Shown here in pieces: positions 24,715 to 33,780 of a stretch of 64,000 bases of DNA (position 1 is the stretch's first letter; each line of letters opens with the position of its first letter). Position numbers and translations under genes: made by a program. A model generated the notes under the pieces. It ran no database searches and was not told the DNA's origin. It saw only the letters and a list, made by a program, of their open reading frames with translations. Source of the DNA: Robiginitalea biformata HTCC2501 (GTDB lineage: Bacteria > Bacteroidota > Bacteroidia > Flavobacteriales > Flavobacteriaceae). Where the stretch lies: assembly GCF_000024125.1 (NCBI RefSeq), contig NC_013222.1:2644501-2708500 (forward strand), given 5' to 3'.

Positions 24715-26772
24715 TTATGGCACTTTCCCCTCCAGATCGAGCAGGAAGGCGTATTCCATAGCGGTCTCGCGAAGGGCTTCAAATCTCCCGGAAGCCCCGC
24801 CGTGCCCGGCGTCCATGTTCGTGTATAAAAACAGTTGGCGGTCGCCCAGTTTTTTGCTCCGCAGGCGGGCAACCCACTTGGCGGGTTCCCAATACTGCAC
24901 CTGGGAGTCGTGCAGGCCCGTAGTCACCAGCATATGCGGGTATTCCTGCTCCCGGACATTGTCATAGGGGGAATACCCCACCATATACTCGTAATATTGG
25001 GGGTCGGCGGGATTGCCCCATTCGTCATATTCCCCGGTGGTCAGCGGGATGCTTTCGTCCAGCATCGTGGTTACCACGTCCACAAACGGAACGGCGGCAA
25101 TGACCCCGTTAAAAAGATCCGGGGCCGCATTGATCACTGCCCCGATAAGGAGGCCGCCGGCCGAGCCCCCATACGCATAGATGTGGGGGGGCGTGGTGTA
25201 TTTTTCGGCAATCAGAAAGCGGGCGCAATCCTCAAAATCCGTGAAGGTATTCATTTTCTTCAGCAGCTTCCCCTCTTCGTACCAGGGCCTGCCCAGGTAT
25301 TCGCCCCCGCGGATATGGGCGATGGCATAGATGAACCCCCGGTCCAGAAGGCTCAGGCGCACCGTGGAAAAATAGGGGTCTGAGGTGCTCCCATACGACC
25401 CGTATCCATACAGCAATAGCGGGCTGCTGCCATCGAGGGGGGTCTCCCGGTGGTACACCAGTGAAACCGGTACTTTAACCCCATCCCGGGCCGTTGCCCA
25501 TACCCTCCGGGATTCGTAGTTTTCTTTTTGGAATTTGCCCCCCAGGACCTCCTGTTCCTTGAGAATTGTCTTCTGGCGCGTTGCCATATTGAATTCCACA
25601 ATGCTGTACGGTGACGTCATGGCATTGTAGACGTAGCGCAGGTTTTCCGTGTCGAAGTCCAGGTTGACATACGGGTAGGCCACATAGGTTTCATTATCAA
25701 ATGGCAGGTAATAATCCGCTCCTCCATCCCAGCGGACAATCCGCATTTTACTCAGGCCGTTGTCGCGTTCGGTCACCACATAATACTCCCTGAAAATATC
25801 GAGGTCTTCCACAAGCACGGCATCCCGGTGGGGGATAAAAGGTTTCCAGTATTCGCTCCCTGTCTGATCCTCTGTAGTCTGCATCACCTTGAAATTCGTG
25901 GCCCCGTCCCGGTTGGTCAGGATAAAAAACCGGTCCGCGTAGTGGTAGATGGAATACTCCACCCCGCGCTGGCGCGGAGTGAAAATTCGGAATTCCCCCT
26001 CCGGTTCGTCGGCTGGCAGGATCCGGTACTCCGAGGTCAGCGTGCTGAAGGATCCGATAATGATGTATTTTCTGGATTTCGATTTGTACACGTACGTGTT
26101 AAAAGTCTCATCTTCCTCCAGGTAAACGAGTTCGTCTTCAGAAGCCGGGGTGCCCAGTCGGTGTTTGAAAATTGCATCCGCCCTGAGGGTTTCCGGGTCC
26201 TTCCGGGTATAAAAAAACGTCCGGTTGTCCGTAGCCCAGACGCCTCCGCCGGTGGTATGCGGCAGGACATCCTCAAAGTCCTCCCCGGTTTCCAGATTCC
26301 TGATCCGAATGTCGTACAGCCTGCGAGATACGGTATCCGTCCCAAATGCAGCCAGCTTGTTATCCGGGCTGACCGAAATTCCGCGAAGGTCGAAATAGTC
26401 ATGACCCGCAGCCAACTGGTTGGCGTCAAACAGGATTTCCTCTTCGGACTCCAGGGAACCTTTTTTCCGCGTATACACCGGGTATTCCTTCCCAACTTCA
26501 AACCGGGTGATATACCAGTAGCCGTTTAATTTGTAGGGCACCGAGGTATCGTCTTCGCGGATGCGGGCTTTCATCTCCTGGAACAATTCTTCCCGGAATT
26601 TTTCCGTGTGGGCGGTCATTTGACGGAAATAGGCGTTTTCGGCCTCCAGGTATTCGATAACTTCAGGGCTTTCCCGTTCCCTGAGCCAGTAGTACTCATC
26701 CACCCGTTTTTTGCCGTGGATTTCGAGTATGTGGGGGTTTTTAGTGGCAATGGGCGGCATGGGCTGGGGCAT
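24715..26772 (-). CDS. ptrB: Oligopeptidase B (protease II, S9A family)
   Basis: 685 residues, normal length. N-terminal seven-bladed beta-propeller (about 75-400) and C-terminal alpha/beta hydrolase domain. Catalytic serine in YGGSAGGLLIG (GGSAGG, the S9 signature), with the aspartate and histidine in GLHDSQVQYWEPAKW and NMDAGHGGASGR. Cleaves peptides after basic residues in the cytosol or periplasm. Start at 26772 (MPQPMPPIATKNPHIL) matches family starts; the longer upstream frame would run antisense through ybaB. No signal peptide. A good promoter precedes it (26802-26833). Divergent from ybaB. Confidence 0.93.
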   Translation of the reverse strand: MPQPMPPIATKNPHILEIHGKKRVDEYYWLRERESPEVIEYLEAENAYFRQMTAHTEKFREELFQEMKARIREDDTSVPYKLNGYWYITRFEVGKEYPVYTRKKGSLESEEEILFDANQLAAGHDYFDLRGISVSPDNKLAAFGTDTVSRRLYDIRIRNLETGEDFEDVLPHTTGGGVWATDNRTFFYTRKDPETLRADAIFKHRLGTPASEDELVYLEEDETFNTYVYKSKSRKYIIIGSFSTLTSEYRILPADEPEGEFRIFTPRQRGVEYSIYHYADRFFILTNRDGATNFKVMQTTEDQTGSEYWKPFIPHRDAVLVEDLDIFREYYVVTERDNGLSKMRIVRWDGGADYYLPFDNETYVAYPYVNLDFDTENLRYVYNAMTSPYSIVEFNMATRQKTILKEQEVLGGKFQKENYESRRVWATARDGVKVPVSLVYHRETPLDGSSPLLLYGYGSYGSTSDPYFSTVRLSLLDRGFIYAIAHIRGGEYLGRPWYEEGKLLKKMNTFTDFEDCARFLIAEKYTTPPHIYAYGGSAGGLLIGAVINAAPDLFNGVIAAVPFVDVVTTMLDESIPLTTGEYDEWGNPADPQYYEYMVGYSPYDNVREQEYPHMLVTTGLHDSQVQYWEPAKWVARLRSKKLGDRQLFLYTNMDAGHGGASGRFEALRETAMEYAFLLDLEGKVP

Positions 26773-26801
26773 TTTCGGGGTTCCTTTTTGATACCATGTG
26801 G

Positions 26802-26833
26802 CAAAAATAGCATTTATGCACTGAACTCCCCAA
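26802..26833 (-). promoter_or_regulatory. Promoter for oligopeptidase B
   Basis: Minus strand TATTTTTG (26809-26802) with TTG (26833-26831) 21 bases upstream, matching TTG / TAnnTTTG. The start codon is 30 bases downstream. Confidence 0.55.
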
Positions 26834-26907
26834 GGCGGATTTCCCTTCGGGCCGGGCCGTAAAAAAGACGTATTTTCGCCTGAGAGAAACCCAAAAAACG
26901 CGAAGAT

Positions 26908-27234
26908 ATGTTCGGAGACCTGATGGGGATGATGGGGAAACTCAAGGAATCCCAGGAAAAAGTAAAAGCCACCCGTGAACGACTCAAAACGGTCACCCTC
27001 CGCGAATCCAGCCCGGACGGACTGCTGGAAGTAACCGTTTCGGCATCCCGGGAGATCAGGGATATTCAAATTTCGGGGGAATTATTGGGTGACAAGGAAC
27101 AATTGACCGACTACCTGGTGACTGTTGTAAACCGGGCAATGCAAAAAGCCGGGGAAATCCACGACGCCGAATTGTCGGCTGCGGCCAAAGAAGGGATGCC
27201 GGACATCCCGGGGCTGGACAATTTCCTGAAATAG
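26908..27234 (+). CDS. ybaB: YbaB/EbfC nucleoid-associated protein
   Basis: 108 residues, typical YbaB length. The opening [26 protein letters not shown] is the amphipathic helix of the family, followed by [29 protein letters not shown] strands and a C-terminal helix ending GLDNF. It binds DNA without strong sequence specificity; usually beside recR/dnaX, which are absent here. Followed 44 bases later by the DUF1508 gene on the same strand. A weak TATTTTCG site lies upstream; it deviates from the consensus at one position. Confidence 0.9.
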   Translation: MFGDLMGMMGKLKESQEKVKATRERLKTVTLRESSPDGLLEVTVSASREIRDIQISGELLGDKEQLTDYLVTVVNRAMQKAGEIHDAELSAAAKEGMPDIPGLDNFLK

Positions 27235-27278
27235 GTATGCCGGAAATTCCGTATCTTGATAATGCCTAACACCCAGAG

Positions 27279-27590
27279 ATGCTCGAATACCTGAATGAAG
27301 GCGAAAGCGGTTGCCGGTTTGTGGTGAAAAGCGCCCAGGGCCACCCGCTATTGGAAAGCGTTTCCTTCCCGAACCGGGAGGATGCCCGTGAACAGGTGCG
27401 TCTCCTCCAGCCAACGCTGCGCGACCCGGCCATTTTTGAACGGCGGACGGATCACCGGGGCCGGTTTCAGTTCACCCTGCGCTCCCCCGGGGGGCAGGTC
27501 CTCGGGCACAGCCAATTCTACCAGTCCGAAGCGGGCATGGAGAACGGGATTGCCAATATTCGCCAGCAACTGGGTTCGCTGGAACTCTGA
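27279..27590 (+). CDS. DUF1508 (YegP-like) protein
   Basis: 103 residues made of two related halves of about 45 residues, each with a strand pair and a helix (GCRFVVKSAQGHPLLESVSFPNREDAREQVR; GRFQFTLRSPGGQVLGHSQFYQSEAGMENGI). The second half carries the classic YegP form F.LrspnGqvig.Sq.Y.s...~nGI. The family is small, cytosolic and of unknown function. The first half has lost the nGI end, so it is degenerate compared with E. coli YegP. Probably co-transcribed with ybaB. Confidence 0.8.
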   Translation: MLEYLNEGESGCRFVVKSAQGHPLLESVSFPNREDAREQVRLLQPTLRDPAIFERRTDHRGRFQFTLRSPGGQVLGHSQFYQSEAGMENGIANIRQQLGSLEL

Positions 27591-27695
27591 CAGAGACCTG
27601 TGAATCACCGGCCGGTACCCATTGGCACAGCCGGAACTACCCCCTCCGCACAGCGGGAACTGCCCCATTGGCGGGTTACCCGTGCGAATTTCCGG

Positions 27696-28724
27696 TTAAA
27701 GCTGTATCCCTGAAAGTACTTCCAGTACGCGCATATGCATCGCATCTGTGTAATCCAGGTGGGTGACCATCCGGAGCTTGCCCTGCCCCATGCCGATCAG
27801 GCGGATACCGGATTCCTCCATGACTCTCATGAATTCCGATTCGGATACCCGGGGCGTATCGAGTTCAAAGATGACAATATTCGTTTCAACCGGGGCCACG
27901 TACCGGACAAATGGCTGCGAATCAAGCACCTCGCCGATCTGGGAAGCCCTTTGGTGGTCTTCCCGCAGCCGGTCGATATGGTGGTCCATGGCGTAAATGG
28001 CAGCCGCCGCCAGATAACCGGCCTGCCGCATGCCCCCCCCGAGTACCTTCCGGATTCGCAGGGCTTCCTGCATGGCCTCCCCGGACCCCACAAGCAGGGA
28101 GCCCACCGGGCATCCCAGTCCTTTGCTCATGCAAACGCTGATGGTATCAAAGGTTTTGCCGTAAAAGGCTGCATCCCCTGCCCCGTTGGCCAGTGCATTC
28201 CAAAGCCGGGCTCCATCCAAATGCAGGGCCAGCTGGTTACTTTCGCATACCTTCCGGATCTTTTCGATTTCCCCGGTATCCCAGCAGGCCCCTCCCCCCT
28301 TGTTGGTCGTGTTTTCCAGGCACACCAGGCGGGTTCTCGGACTGTGATAGAAATCCGGCGGGTTGATGGCAGCTGCCACCTGATCGGCCCGCATCATCCC
28401 CCGGTCGCCGTCCACGAGTTTGCAGGACACACCGCTGTTAAAACTCACGCCCCCTCCTTCGTAGTTGTATACATGGGCGAATTTATCGCAGATAAGCTGG
28501 TCCCCGGGCTGCGTATGCAGCTTGATGGCCGTTTGGTTGGCCATGGTGCCGCTTGGGAAAAACAAGGCTGCCTCCCTGCCGAAATAGGCTGCAACCTTTT
28601 CTTCCAGTGCCGACACCGTAGGGTCTTCCTTAAAAACATCATCCCCTACCTCGGCCTGCATCATCGCTTCCAGCATGCCGGGCGTGGGCCGCGTCACCGT
28701 ATCGCTGATCAGGTTTATTTCCAA
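27696..28724 (-). CDS. ltaE: Low-specificity L-threonine aldolase
   Basis: 342 residues, PLP fold-type I enzyme splitting L-threonine (and allo-threonine) to glycine and acetaldehyde. N-terminus INLISDTVTRPTPGMLEAMMQAEVGDDVF is the family hallmark; the PLP lysine is in SVCMSKGLGCPVGSLL; the histidine/aspartate pair lies in LHLDGARLWNAL; the arginine in IRKVLGGGMRQAG. The start overlaps the stop of the upstream zinc protease gene by 10 bases, so both share a transcript. Full length, no anomaly. Confidence 0.93.
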   Translation of the reverse strand: MEINLISDTVTRPTPGMLEAMMQAEVGDDVFKEDPTVSALEEKVAAYFGREAALFFPSGTMANQTAIKLHTQPGDQLICDKFAHVYNYEGGGVSFNSGVSCKLVDGDRGMMRADQVAAAINPPDFYHSPRTRLVCLENTTNKGGGACWDTGEIEKIRKVCESNQLALHLDGARLWNALANGAGDAAFYGKTFDTISVCMSKGLGCPVGSLLVGSGEAMQEALRIRKVLGGGMRQAGYLAAAAIYAMDHHIDRLREDHQRASQIGEVLDSQPFVRYVAPVETNIVIFELDTPRVSESEFMRVMEESGIRLIGMGQGKLRMVTHLDYTDAMHMRVLEVLSGIQL

Positions 28725-31135
28725 GAGACCGGGATTTCGTCCGTACAGCCGGAGCCTATGGGTGAGCCGTCCGGTATTTTGGGTGCATCCGGGACCTTAA
28801 CAAGCTCAGGGTGCTCCCGGAAACGGTCTATACGCCTCACGATTTCCCGGGCCATATCCGAATCCCCGGCCCGCAGCATCTGTCCGCGGATCGCGTCCAG
28901 GGCACCCTGGGCTATTCCGTTAACCTGCGGGTGTACCCCTGGATTTTTGGCAAGTGCCATCAGGTGTTCCAGGGTCCGGAACCCGACTACCTCGCGGATG
29001 GACTTCTGGTAATCCCCGGATGTGCGGGTTTCGAAGGCCGTATCCAGCAGGGGCTCCAGCACATCTTCCAGGCCGGGAAGGGACGAATCCAGAGCGTGCT
29101 GGTGTACCAGGCGTGAAGCTCGTTGAGGGTGCAATAAAAACCCGAGGGTCATATCCGCCGAAGTTTCCGCTGCCCCCAGGGCATCAAAGGACGGCCCGGT
29201 CCGCCCTTTGAAGGACTCCCTGCCGGCCCGATACCCCATGGCCCGGGGCGGGAACCATTGGAGGATGTTTTGCGGGATTGCCAGCTCTTCGGGTTCCAGG
29301 GTCCTGAGGAGGGCCTCCAGGGCCGCCTCCTGCTGCCTGGCGTCTACCGGGGACCAGGCGGCGGATTCCTGACCGCGCACGGCGTAGTTGTAGTCGAGAC
29401 CCCCGATCAGTTTGCTTACGGCCTCCGTTTGATAGCGATGGAAAAAATACAGGGGCACAAATACGTCTTCCAGGACGCTCAGGGGTTCCCCCGTGCGGAT
29501 ATTCGCCGGGGAGAACTGCTCCATGGCCTTGCGCCGAACCCGCAGCACGCGTTCGAGCTCTTCTGAAGCGTTTGCCCCATTATCCCAAAGATGTGCATAG
29601 GCGTGCGCCCCGCCGGCCGGGCGGGCATCCTGATCTGAAATATAGCGCAGGCCGTTGGCTTCAGCCTCCCTGAGCAGTTCAGACAGGGCCTCCCGCTCAT
29701 CGGTGCCTTCGGGGAAATCCGAGTAGGCATACGCCACTGTTACTTTGTCCCACTCCCCGATTCCCGTATCGTAGGCTTGTGAAAAATCGATCTTACCATT
29801 ATCCAGCCGCACATAAGGATGCGGGTAATCCATGACTGAGGCGCGGTTGTTGGTGCTTGCGGCAAAATTATGGGCAAAGCCCAGCGTATGGCCGATTTCG
29901 TGGGCGGACAATTGCCGGATTCGGGCCAGTGCCAGTTCGAGCATGGGCGATGTGTTTTCGTCCGAATTGGCAAACGGGCCGTCGGTCAGCGCCTGGGCGA
30001 TCATAAAATCCTGGCGGATGCGCAGGCTGCCAAGGCTTACGTGCCCCTTGATGATTTCCCCGGTCCTCGGGTCGGCTACACTACTTCCGTAACTCCACCC
30101 CCGGGTAGACCGGTGGACCCATTGGATGACGTTGTAGCGCACATCCAGGGGGTCTGCGTCGTCCGGCAGCATTTTAACCTGAAAAGCATTCGTATAACCA
30201 ATGGCCTCAAAGGCCTGGTTCCACCAGCGGCCGCCTTCCAGCAGGGCAGACCGGACGGGTTCCGGCGTCCCGTTATCCAGGTAGTAGACAATCGGCTCAA
30301 CCGCCTCGCTGCGCTCGGCAGAAGGATCTTTTTTCTCCAGCCGGTGTCTCGGGATGTACCGCTTGACAATCGGTTGTTCCACCGGGGTGGCGTAGTCGTA
30401 ATAACTAAAGGGGTACACCCCGCTCCGCGGATCAAAGGCGCGCTTTTCGAAGCCCGGGTCCGGCAACTTGATCATGGAGTGGTGCTGGGCCACGGTTACC
30501 AATTTCGGGTTGGGGGCCACCGAACGGATATAATTGCCTTTGGGATCTCCTTTGAAAGTGAGCAACACATCGAGTTCAATGTTTTCCGGAAAGGCCCGGG
30601 TGCGCTCCAGGTTTACCGCACTTTTACTGGTATCCAGGCTGTAGCTGCCCTGATTGGTCCGTTTGAGTCGGTCGGAAACACCGTGCATATCCTGCATCAG
30701 GAAAGGGGTCAATTCCACGATATGCCGTTCCCCGATCGTCTCCACTATCGGGAAGCCAAAGAGTACGGAACGGGCAAAAGCCTGTTCCACCGATTTGCGT
30801 TCGAGTTCATTGTCCGTGATGGCCCGGTATTCCAGGTTGGGCTGGATGAGCAGGAGCTTGTTTCCCGCCTTCCGGAAGAAAACCACCTGCTCGTTCCCCA
30901 GCTGCCCGCGGTCCAGGCCGATATCGTTGCTGCCAATTCCGCTGCTCAGGGAATAGACATAGAGGAATTCTGTTTCCAGTTTGTCGACCTCCAGGTATAC
31001 CTTGCCTTCGGAGTCGTCGTAGTAGAAATCAAAATATCCTTCGAATTTTTGATACTCCGCACTTTTTTCCTGAAACTGGCCGGGCACTAGCAGCGGGCTC
31101 AGCATAAGCACGACCAGGAATATTCGGTTTTTCAT
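28715..31135 (-). CDS. DUF5117-type zinc-dependent metalloprotease
   Basis: 806 residues with a signal peptide (MKNRIFLVVLMLSPLLVPGQ). The zinc motif HEIGHTLGFAHNFAAS (about 400) has the extended HEXXHXXGXXH form of metzincin-like enzymes, followed by YPHPYV and a Met nearby (VMDYPHP, likely the Met-turn). Upstream are the DUF5117-like region (YQKFEGYFDFYYDDSEGKVYLEV) and downstream the DUF4953-type C-terminal domain. Bacteroidota carry several copies; they act in the periplasm or outside, substrates unknown. Overlaps ltaE by 10 bases. A TAnnTTTG site at 31195-31202 is the candidate promoter. Confidence 0.88.
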   Translation of the reverse strand: MKNRIFLVVLMLSPLLVPGQFQEKSAEYQKFEGYFDFYYDDSEGKVYLEVDKLETEFLYVYSLSSGIGSNDIGLDRGQLGNEQVVFFRKAGNKLLLIQPNLEYRAITDNELERKSVEQAFARSVLFGFPIVETIGERHIVELTPFLMQDMHGVSDRLKRTNQGSYSLDTSKSAVNLERTRAFPENIELDVLLTFKGDPKGNYIRSVAPNPKLVTVAQHHSMIKLPDPGFEKRAFDPRSGVYPFSYYDYATPVEQPIVKRYIPRHRLEKKDPSAERSEAVEPIVYYLDNGTPEPVRSALLEGGRWWNQAFEAIGYTNAFQVKMLPDDADPLDVRYNVIQWVHRSTRGWSYGSSVADPRTGEIIKGHVSLGSLRIRQDFMIAQALTDGPFANSDENTSPMLELALARIRQLSAHEIGHTLGFAHNFAASTNNRASVMDYPHPYVRLDNGKIDFSQAYDTGIGEWDKVTVAYAYSDFPEGTDEREALSELLREAEANGLRYISDQDARPAGGAHAYAHLWDNGANASEELERVLRVRRKAMEQFSPANIRTGEPLSVLEDVFVPLYFFHRYQTEAVSKLIGGLDYNYAVRGQESAAWSPVDARQQEAALEALLRTLEPEELAIPQNILQWFPPRAMGYRAGRESFKGRTGPSFDALGAAETSADMTLGFLLHPQRASRLVHQHALDSSLPGLEDVLEPLLDTAFETRTSGDYQKSIREVVGFRTLEHLMALAKNPGVHPQVNGIAQGALDAIRGQMLRAGDSDMAREIVRRIDRFREHPELVKVPDAPKIPDGSPIGSGCTDEIPVSWK

Positions 31136-31194
31136 CTTGTGTTATTTGCGCCACAATGTAGCCAAAAATGCAGGGAATCGAAATACGGATGTCG

Positions 31195-31202
31195 CAAAAA
31201 TA
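31195..31202 (-). promoter_or_regulatory. Candidate -7 element (TATTTTTG) for the zinc protease
   Basis: Minus-strand TATTTTTG about 60 bases upstream of the protease ATG, in the 190-base intergenic region shared with the divergent ATP-grasp gene. No -33 TTG at the usual distance; nothing else recognised in this spacer. Confidence 0.35.
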
Positions 31203-31325
31203 CCGCCGGAAATACATGGATTTCGTTCCGGGATGGGTGCGAAAAACGATACGATGCAAAAATTCCCGCTGCCCTTGCCTGTTCCCCATAAAAAGGCGGT
31301 ATATTAAAAGAAAATCTTCCAATTT

Positions 31326-32789
31326 ATGGCAGGGGACGGCAAAAACATCTTTACCGCATATCACCGGGATCCCAAACTCTTCGACGAATTGTACGACCGG
31401 GAAGGAAATGTGACTGCCGTTTACAAAAAATTATTCAAGCTTTACGGGAAGCATTCCATCGCGGATTATTTTGAGCTCAACAAAAAGGCCAAGGCCTCTT
31501 TTTTCAACCAGGGGATCACATTCCGCGTCTACAGCGAGGACAAAACCAATGAGAAGATCTTCCCCTTTGACCTGTTCCCCAGGATCATCGGTGCGGAAGA
31601 ATGGGACCATATTGAGCGGGGTGCGAAACAACGCTGCCTGGCCCTGAACAAATTTCTCTGGGATCTCTACCACGAACAGCAAATACTCAAGGACGGGGTG
31701 GTTCCCCTGGACCTGGTGACGACCTCGGAGAATTTCCTGGACCAGATGATCGGCGTGGACCCGCCCGGGGGCATTTACACGCATATTTCCGGAACGGATA
31801 TCATCCGGCACAACGACGGCCAGTTTTACGTGCTGGAGGACAATATCCGCTGCCCGTCCGGGGTGAGCTACGTTCTGAGTAATCGGACGGCTTTGAAAAG
31901 AGCGCTTTTCGGGGTATTCAACCACTACGATGCCCATACGGTAACCAATTACGCGGAAAACCTGCTGGAACTGCTGGAAACGGTCAAACCCGGGGGAGTG
32001 GATATCCCGAACACGGTGGTGCTCACCCCGGGCATGTTTAATTCGGCCTTTTACGAACACAGCTATCTGGCCAAGACAATGGGCGTGGAACTCGTAGAGG
32101 GACGCGACCTGTTCGTCGAAAACGATTTTGTCTATATGAAGACCATTGCCGGCCCGGAGAAAGTCGATGTCATCTACCGCCGCATCGACGATGCCTTCCT
32201 GGACCCCCTGGAGTTCCGCAAAGATTCCTCCCTGGGCGTCCCCGGCCTGTTTGCCGCATACAAAAAGGGGAACGTGACAATCGCCAATGCCCCGGGTACC
32301 GGTGTGGCGGACGACAAGGCCGTCTATACCTACATGCCGGATATTATTCGGTATTACCTGGGGGAAGACCCGATTCTGAACAATGTCAAAACGTACCATT
32401 GCAGCCGAAAGGAGGAATTGGAATACGTCCTGGAAAACATCCGGGAACTCGTAATCAAGCCCGTCGATGAAGCGGGCGGGTACGGGATCTCTATCGGGAA
32501 TACCCTGACCGATGAGCAGGTAGAGAAGGTGCGCCGGGAAGTGCGGGAATCCCCCCGGAAATACGTGGCCCAGCCCATCCTGTCCCTTTCGGTCCACCCA
32601 ACCTATATCGAGGAATCCCAGTCGTTTGAACAGCGGCATATCGACCTGAGGACCTTCACCGTCATGGGGCCGGAGCGAAGTTTCGTGCTCAAAGGAGGTC
32701 TTACGCGCGTGGCGCTCAAAAAAGGAAATCTGATTGTAAATTCATCCCAGGGCGGCGGGTCCAAGGACACCTGGGTACTTAAAAACTGA
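31326..32789 (+). CDS. Circularly permuted type 2 ATP-grasp protein
   Basis: 487 residues, cytosolic. Motifs VLEDNIRCPSGVSYVLSNR, YRRIDDAFLDPLEF and VIKPVDEAGGYGISIG are the family signatures (formerly DUF404/DUF407). It is an ATP-dependent amide ligase predicted by comparative genomics to make or attach a small peptide. The neighbouring alpha-E protein (4 bases on) and transglutaminase-like protein (42 bases after that) make the standard three-gene set described by Iyer, Aravind and colleagues. No Anbu peptidase or peptide substrate gene is near. Substrate unknown. Confidence 0.92.
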   Translation: MAGDGKNIFTAYHRDPKLFDELYDREGNVTAVYKKLFKLYGKHSIADYFELNKKAKASFFNQGITFRVYSEDKTNEKIFPFDLFPRIIGAEEWDHIERGAKQRCLALNKFLWDLYHEQQILKDGVVPLDLVTTSENFLDQMIGVDPPGGIYTHISGTDIIRHNDGQFYVLEDNIRCPSGVSYVLSNRTALKRALFGVFNHYDAHTVTNYAENLLELLETVKPGGVDIPNTVVLTPGMFNSAFYEHSYLAKTMGVELVEGRDLFVENDFVYMKTIAGPEKVDVIYRRIDDAFLDPLEFRKDSSLGVPGLFAAYKKGNVTIANAPGTGVADDKAVYTYMPDIIRYYLGEDPILNNVKTYHCSRKEELEYVLENIRELVIKPVDEAGGYGISIGNTLTDEQVEKVRREVRESPRKYVAQPILSLSVHPTYIEESQSFEQRHIDLRTFTVMGPERSFVLKGGLTRVALKKGNLIVNSSQGGGSKDTWVLKN

Positions 32790-32793
32790 TCAT

Positions 32794-33738
32794 ATGCTGG
32801 CGAGAGTTGCAGACAACCTATTCTGGATGGGTCGGTATATCGAACGGGCCGAACATACGGCGCGGTACCTGAATGTGAATTACTTCTCCTCCCTGGACGC
32901 ACCCAACAGTACTTCCCAGTCGCGTGACTTTGTGATGCGCTCCATGCTGTACATGGTGGGCGAACCCGCCACCGACGATATGAATATCGACGAGGACCGC
33001 GTACTGACCCGTATTGGCATGGACCGGGAATTTGGCCCCTCGGTCATTAACTCCATTTGTTACGCGCGGGAAAATGCGCACTCGGCCCGGGATCTGATCT
33101 CAACCGAACTCTATGAATCGATCAATAAATTCTACCATTTTGCAGAGAACTACCCGGTTAAAAAGTTTGTAAAAACGGGATTGTACGAGTTTACCTCCCA
33201 GGTGACGGAAATGACGGCTGTACTCCGGGGCAAGATCCGGGGTACCCTCCTGCACGACAGCATCTACGCGATCATCATGATGGGGGTAAACCTGGAGCGG
33301 GCCCTGCAAATTACCCGGATTATCAACGCCAAATACAACGATGCCAAGATGTCCCCGGGAAGCTATGGCGACCGGTTCCGCAACAGTTACGAATGGACCA
33401 CGCTGCTCAAATGCGCCGAATCCTACGATATGATGCGACGCTATTACAAAAAAACCCCAAACAGCCTGTGTACCCTTGAATTCCTGATACTGAATTCCAA
33501 ATGTCCGAGGTCCGTTATGAACAGCCTGAACCAGGTTTACCGGCACGTCTGCACCCTGGATCCTTTAAAGTCCCGCGACAAGGACTCCACCGCATTTTTG
33601 GTGGGGAAAGTCCGGGCAGAGTACCAGTTCAAGCGGGTTGAAGACATCGAAGGCAATATCCAGCAATTTATCGAGGATATCCTCAGCGATTTATCCGCTA
33701 TTGGCGCCCGGATGGAAAAAGAGTTTTTCCATTACTGA
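32794..33738 (+). CDS. Alpha-E domain protein (DUF403)
   Basis: 314 residues, all-helical. The opening MLARVADNLFWMGRYIERAEHTARYL is the conserved alpha-E helix, with further blocks ENAHSARDLISTELYESIN and MGVNLERALQITRIINAKY. Found almost always next to the circularly permuted ATP-grasp ligase and thought to be its partner in the uncharacterised amide-ligation system. Starts 4 bases after the ligase stop. No catalytic residues are assigned in the family; a scaffold or substrate-binding role is likely. Confidence 0.9.
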   Translation: MLARVADNLFWMGRYIERAEHTARYLNVNYFSSLDAPNSTSQSRDFVMRSMLYMVGEPATDDMNIDEDRVLTRIGMDREFGPSVINSICYARENAHSARDLISTELYESINKFYHFAENYPVKKFVKTGLYEFTSQVTEMTAVLRGKIRGTLLHDSIYAIIMMGVNLERALQITRIINAKYNDAKMSPGSYGDRFRNSYEWTTLLKCAESYDMMRRYYKKTPNSLCTLEFLILNSKCPRSVMNSLNQVYRHVCTLDPLKSRDKDSTAFLVGKVRAEYQFKRVEDIEGNIQQFIEDILSDLSAIGARMEKEFFHY

Positions 33739-33780
33739 TATTCCGAATTTTAAAATACCTTCAAACCCTTATCTGAGCGA

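Noticed and set aside
31168..31413. 81-codon plus-strand frame overlapping the ATP-grasp start
   Set aside because: Cysteine/arginine-rich nonsense out of frame with the true gene, which has a conserved N-terminus.
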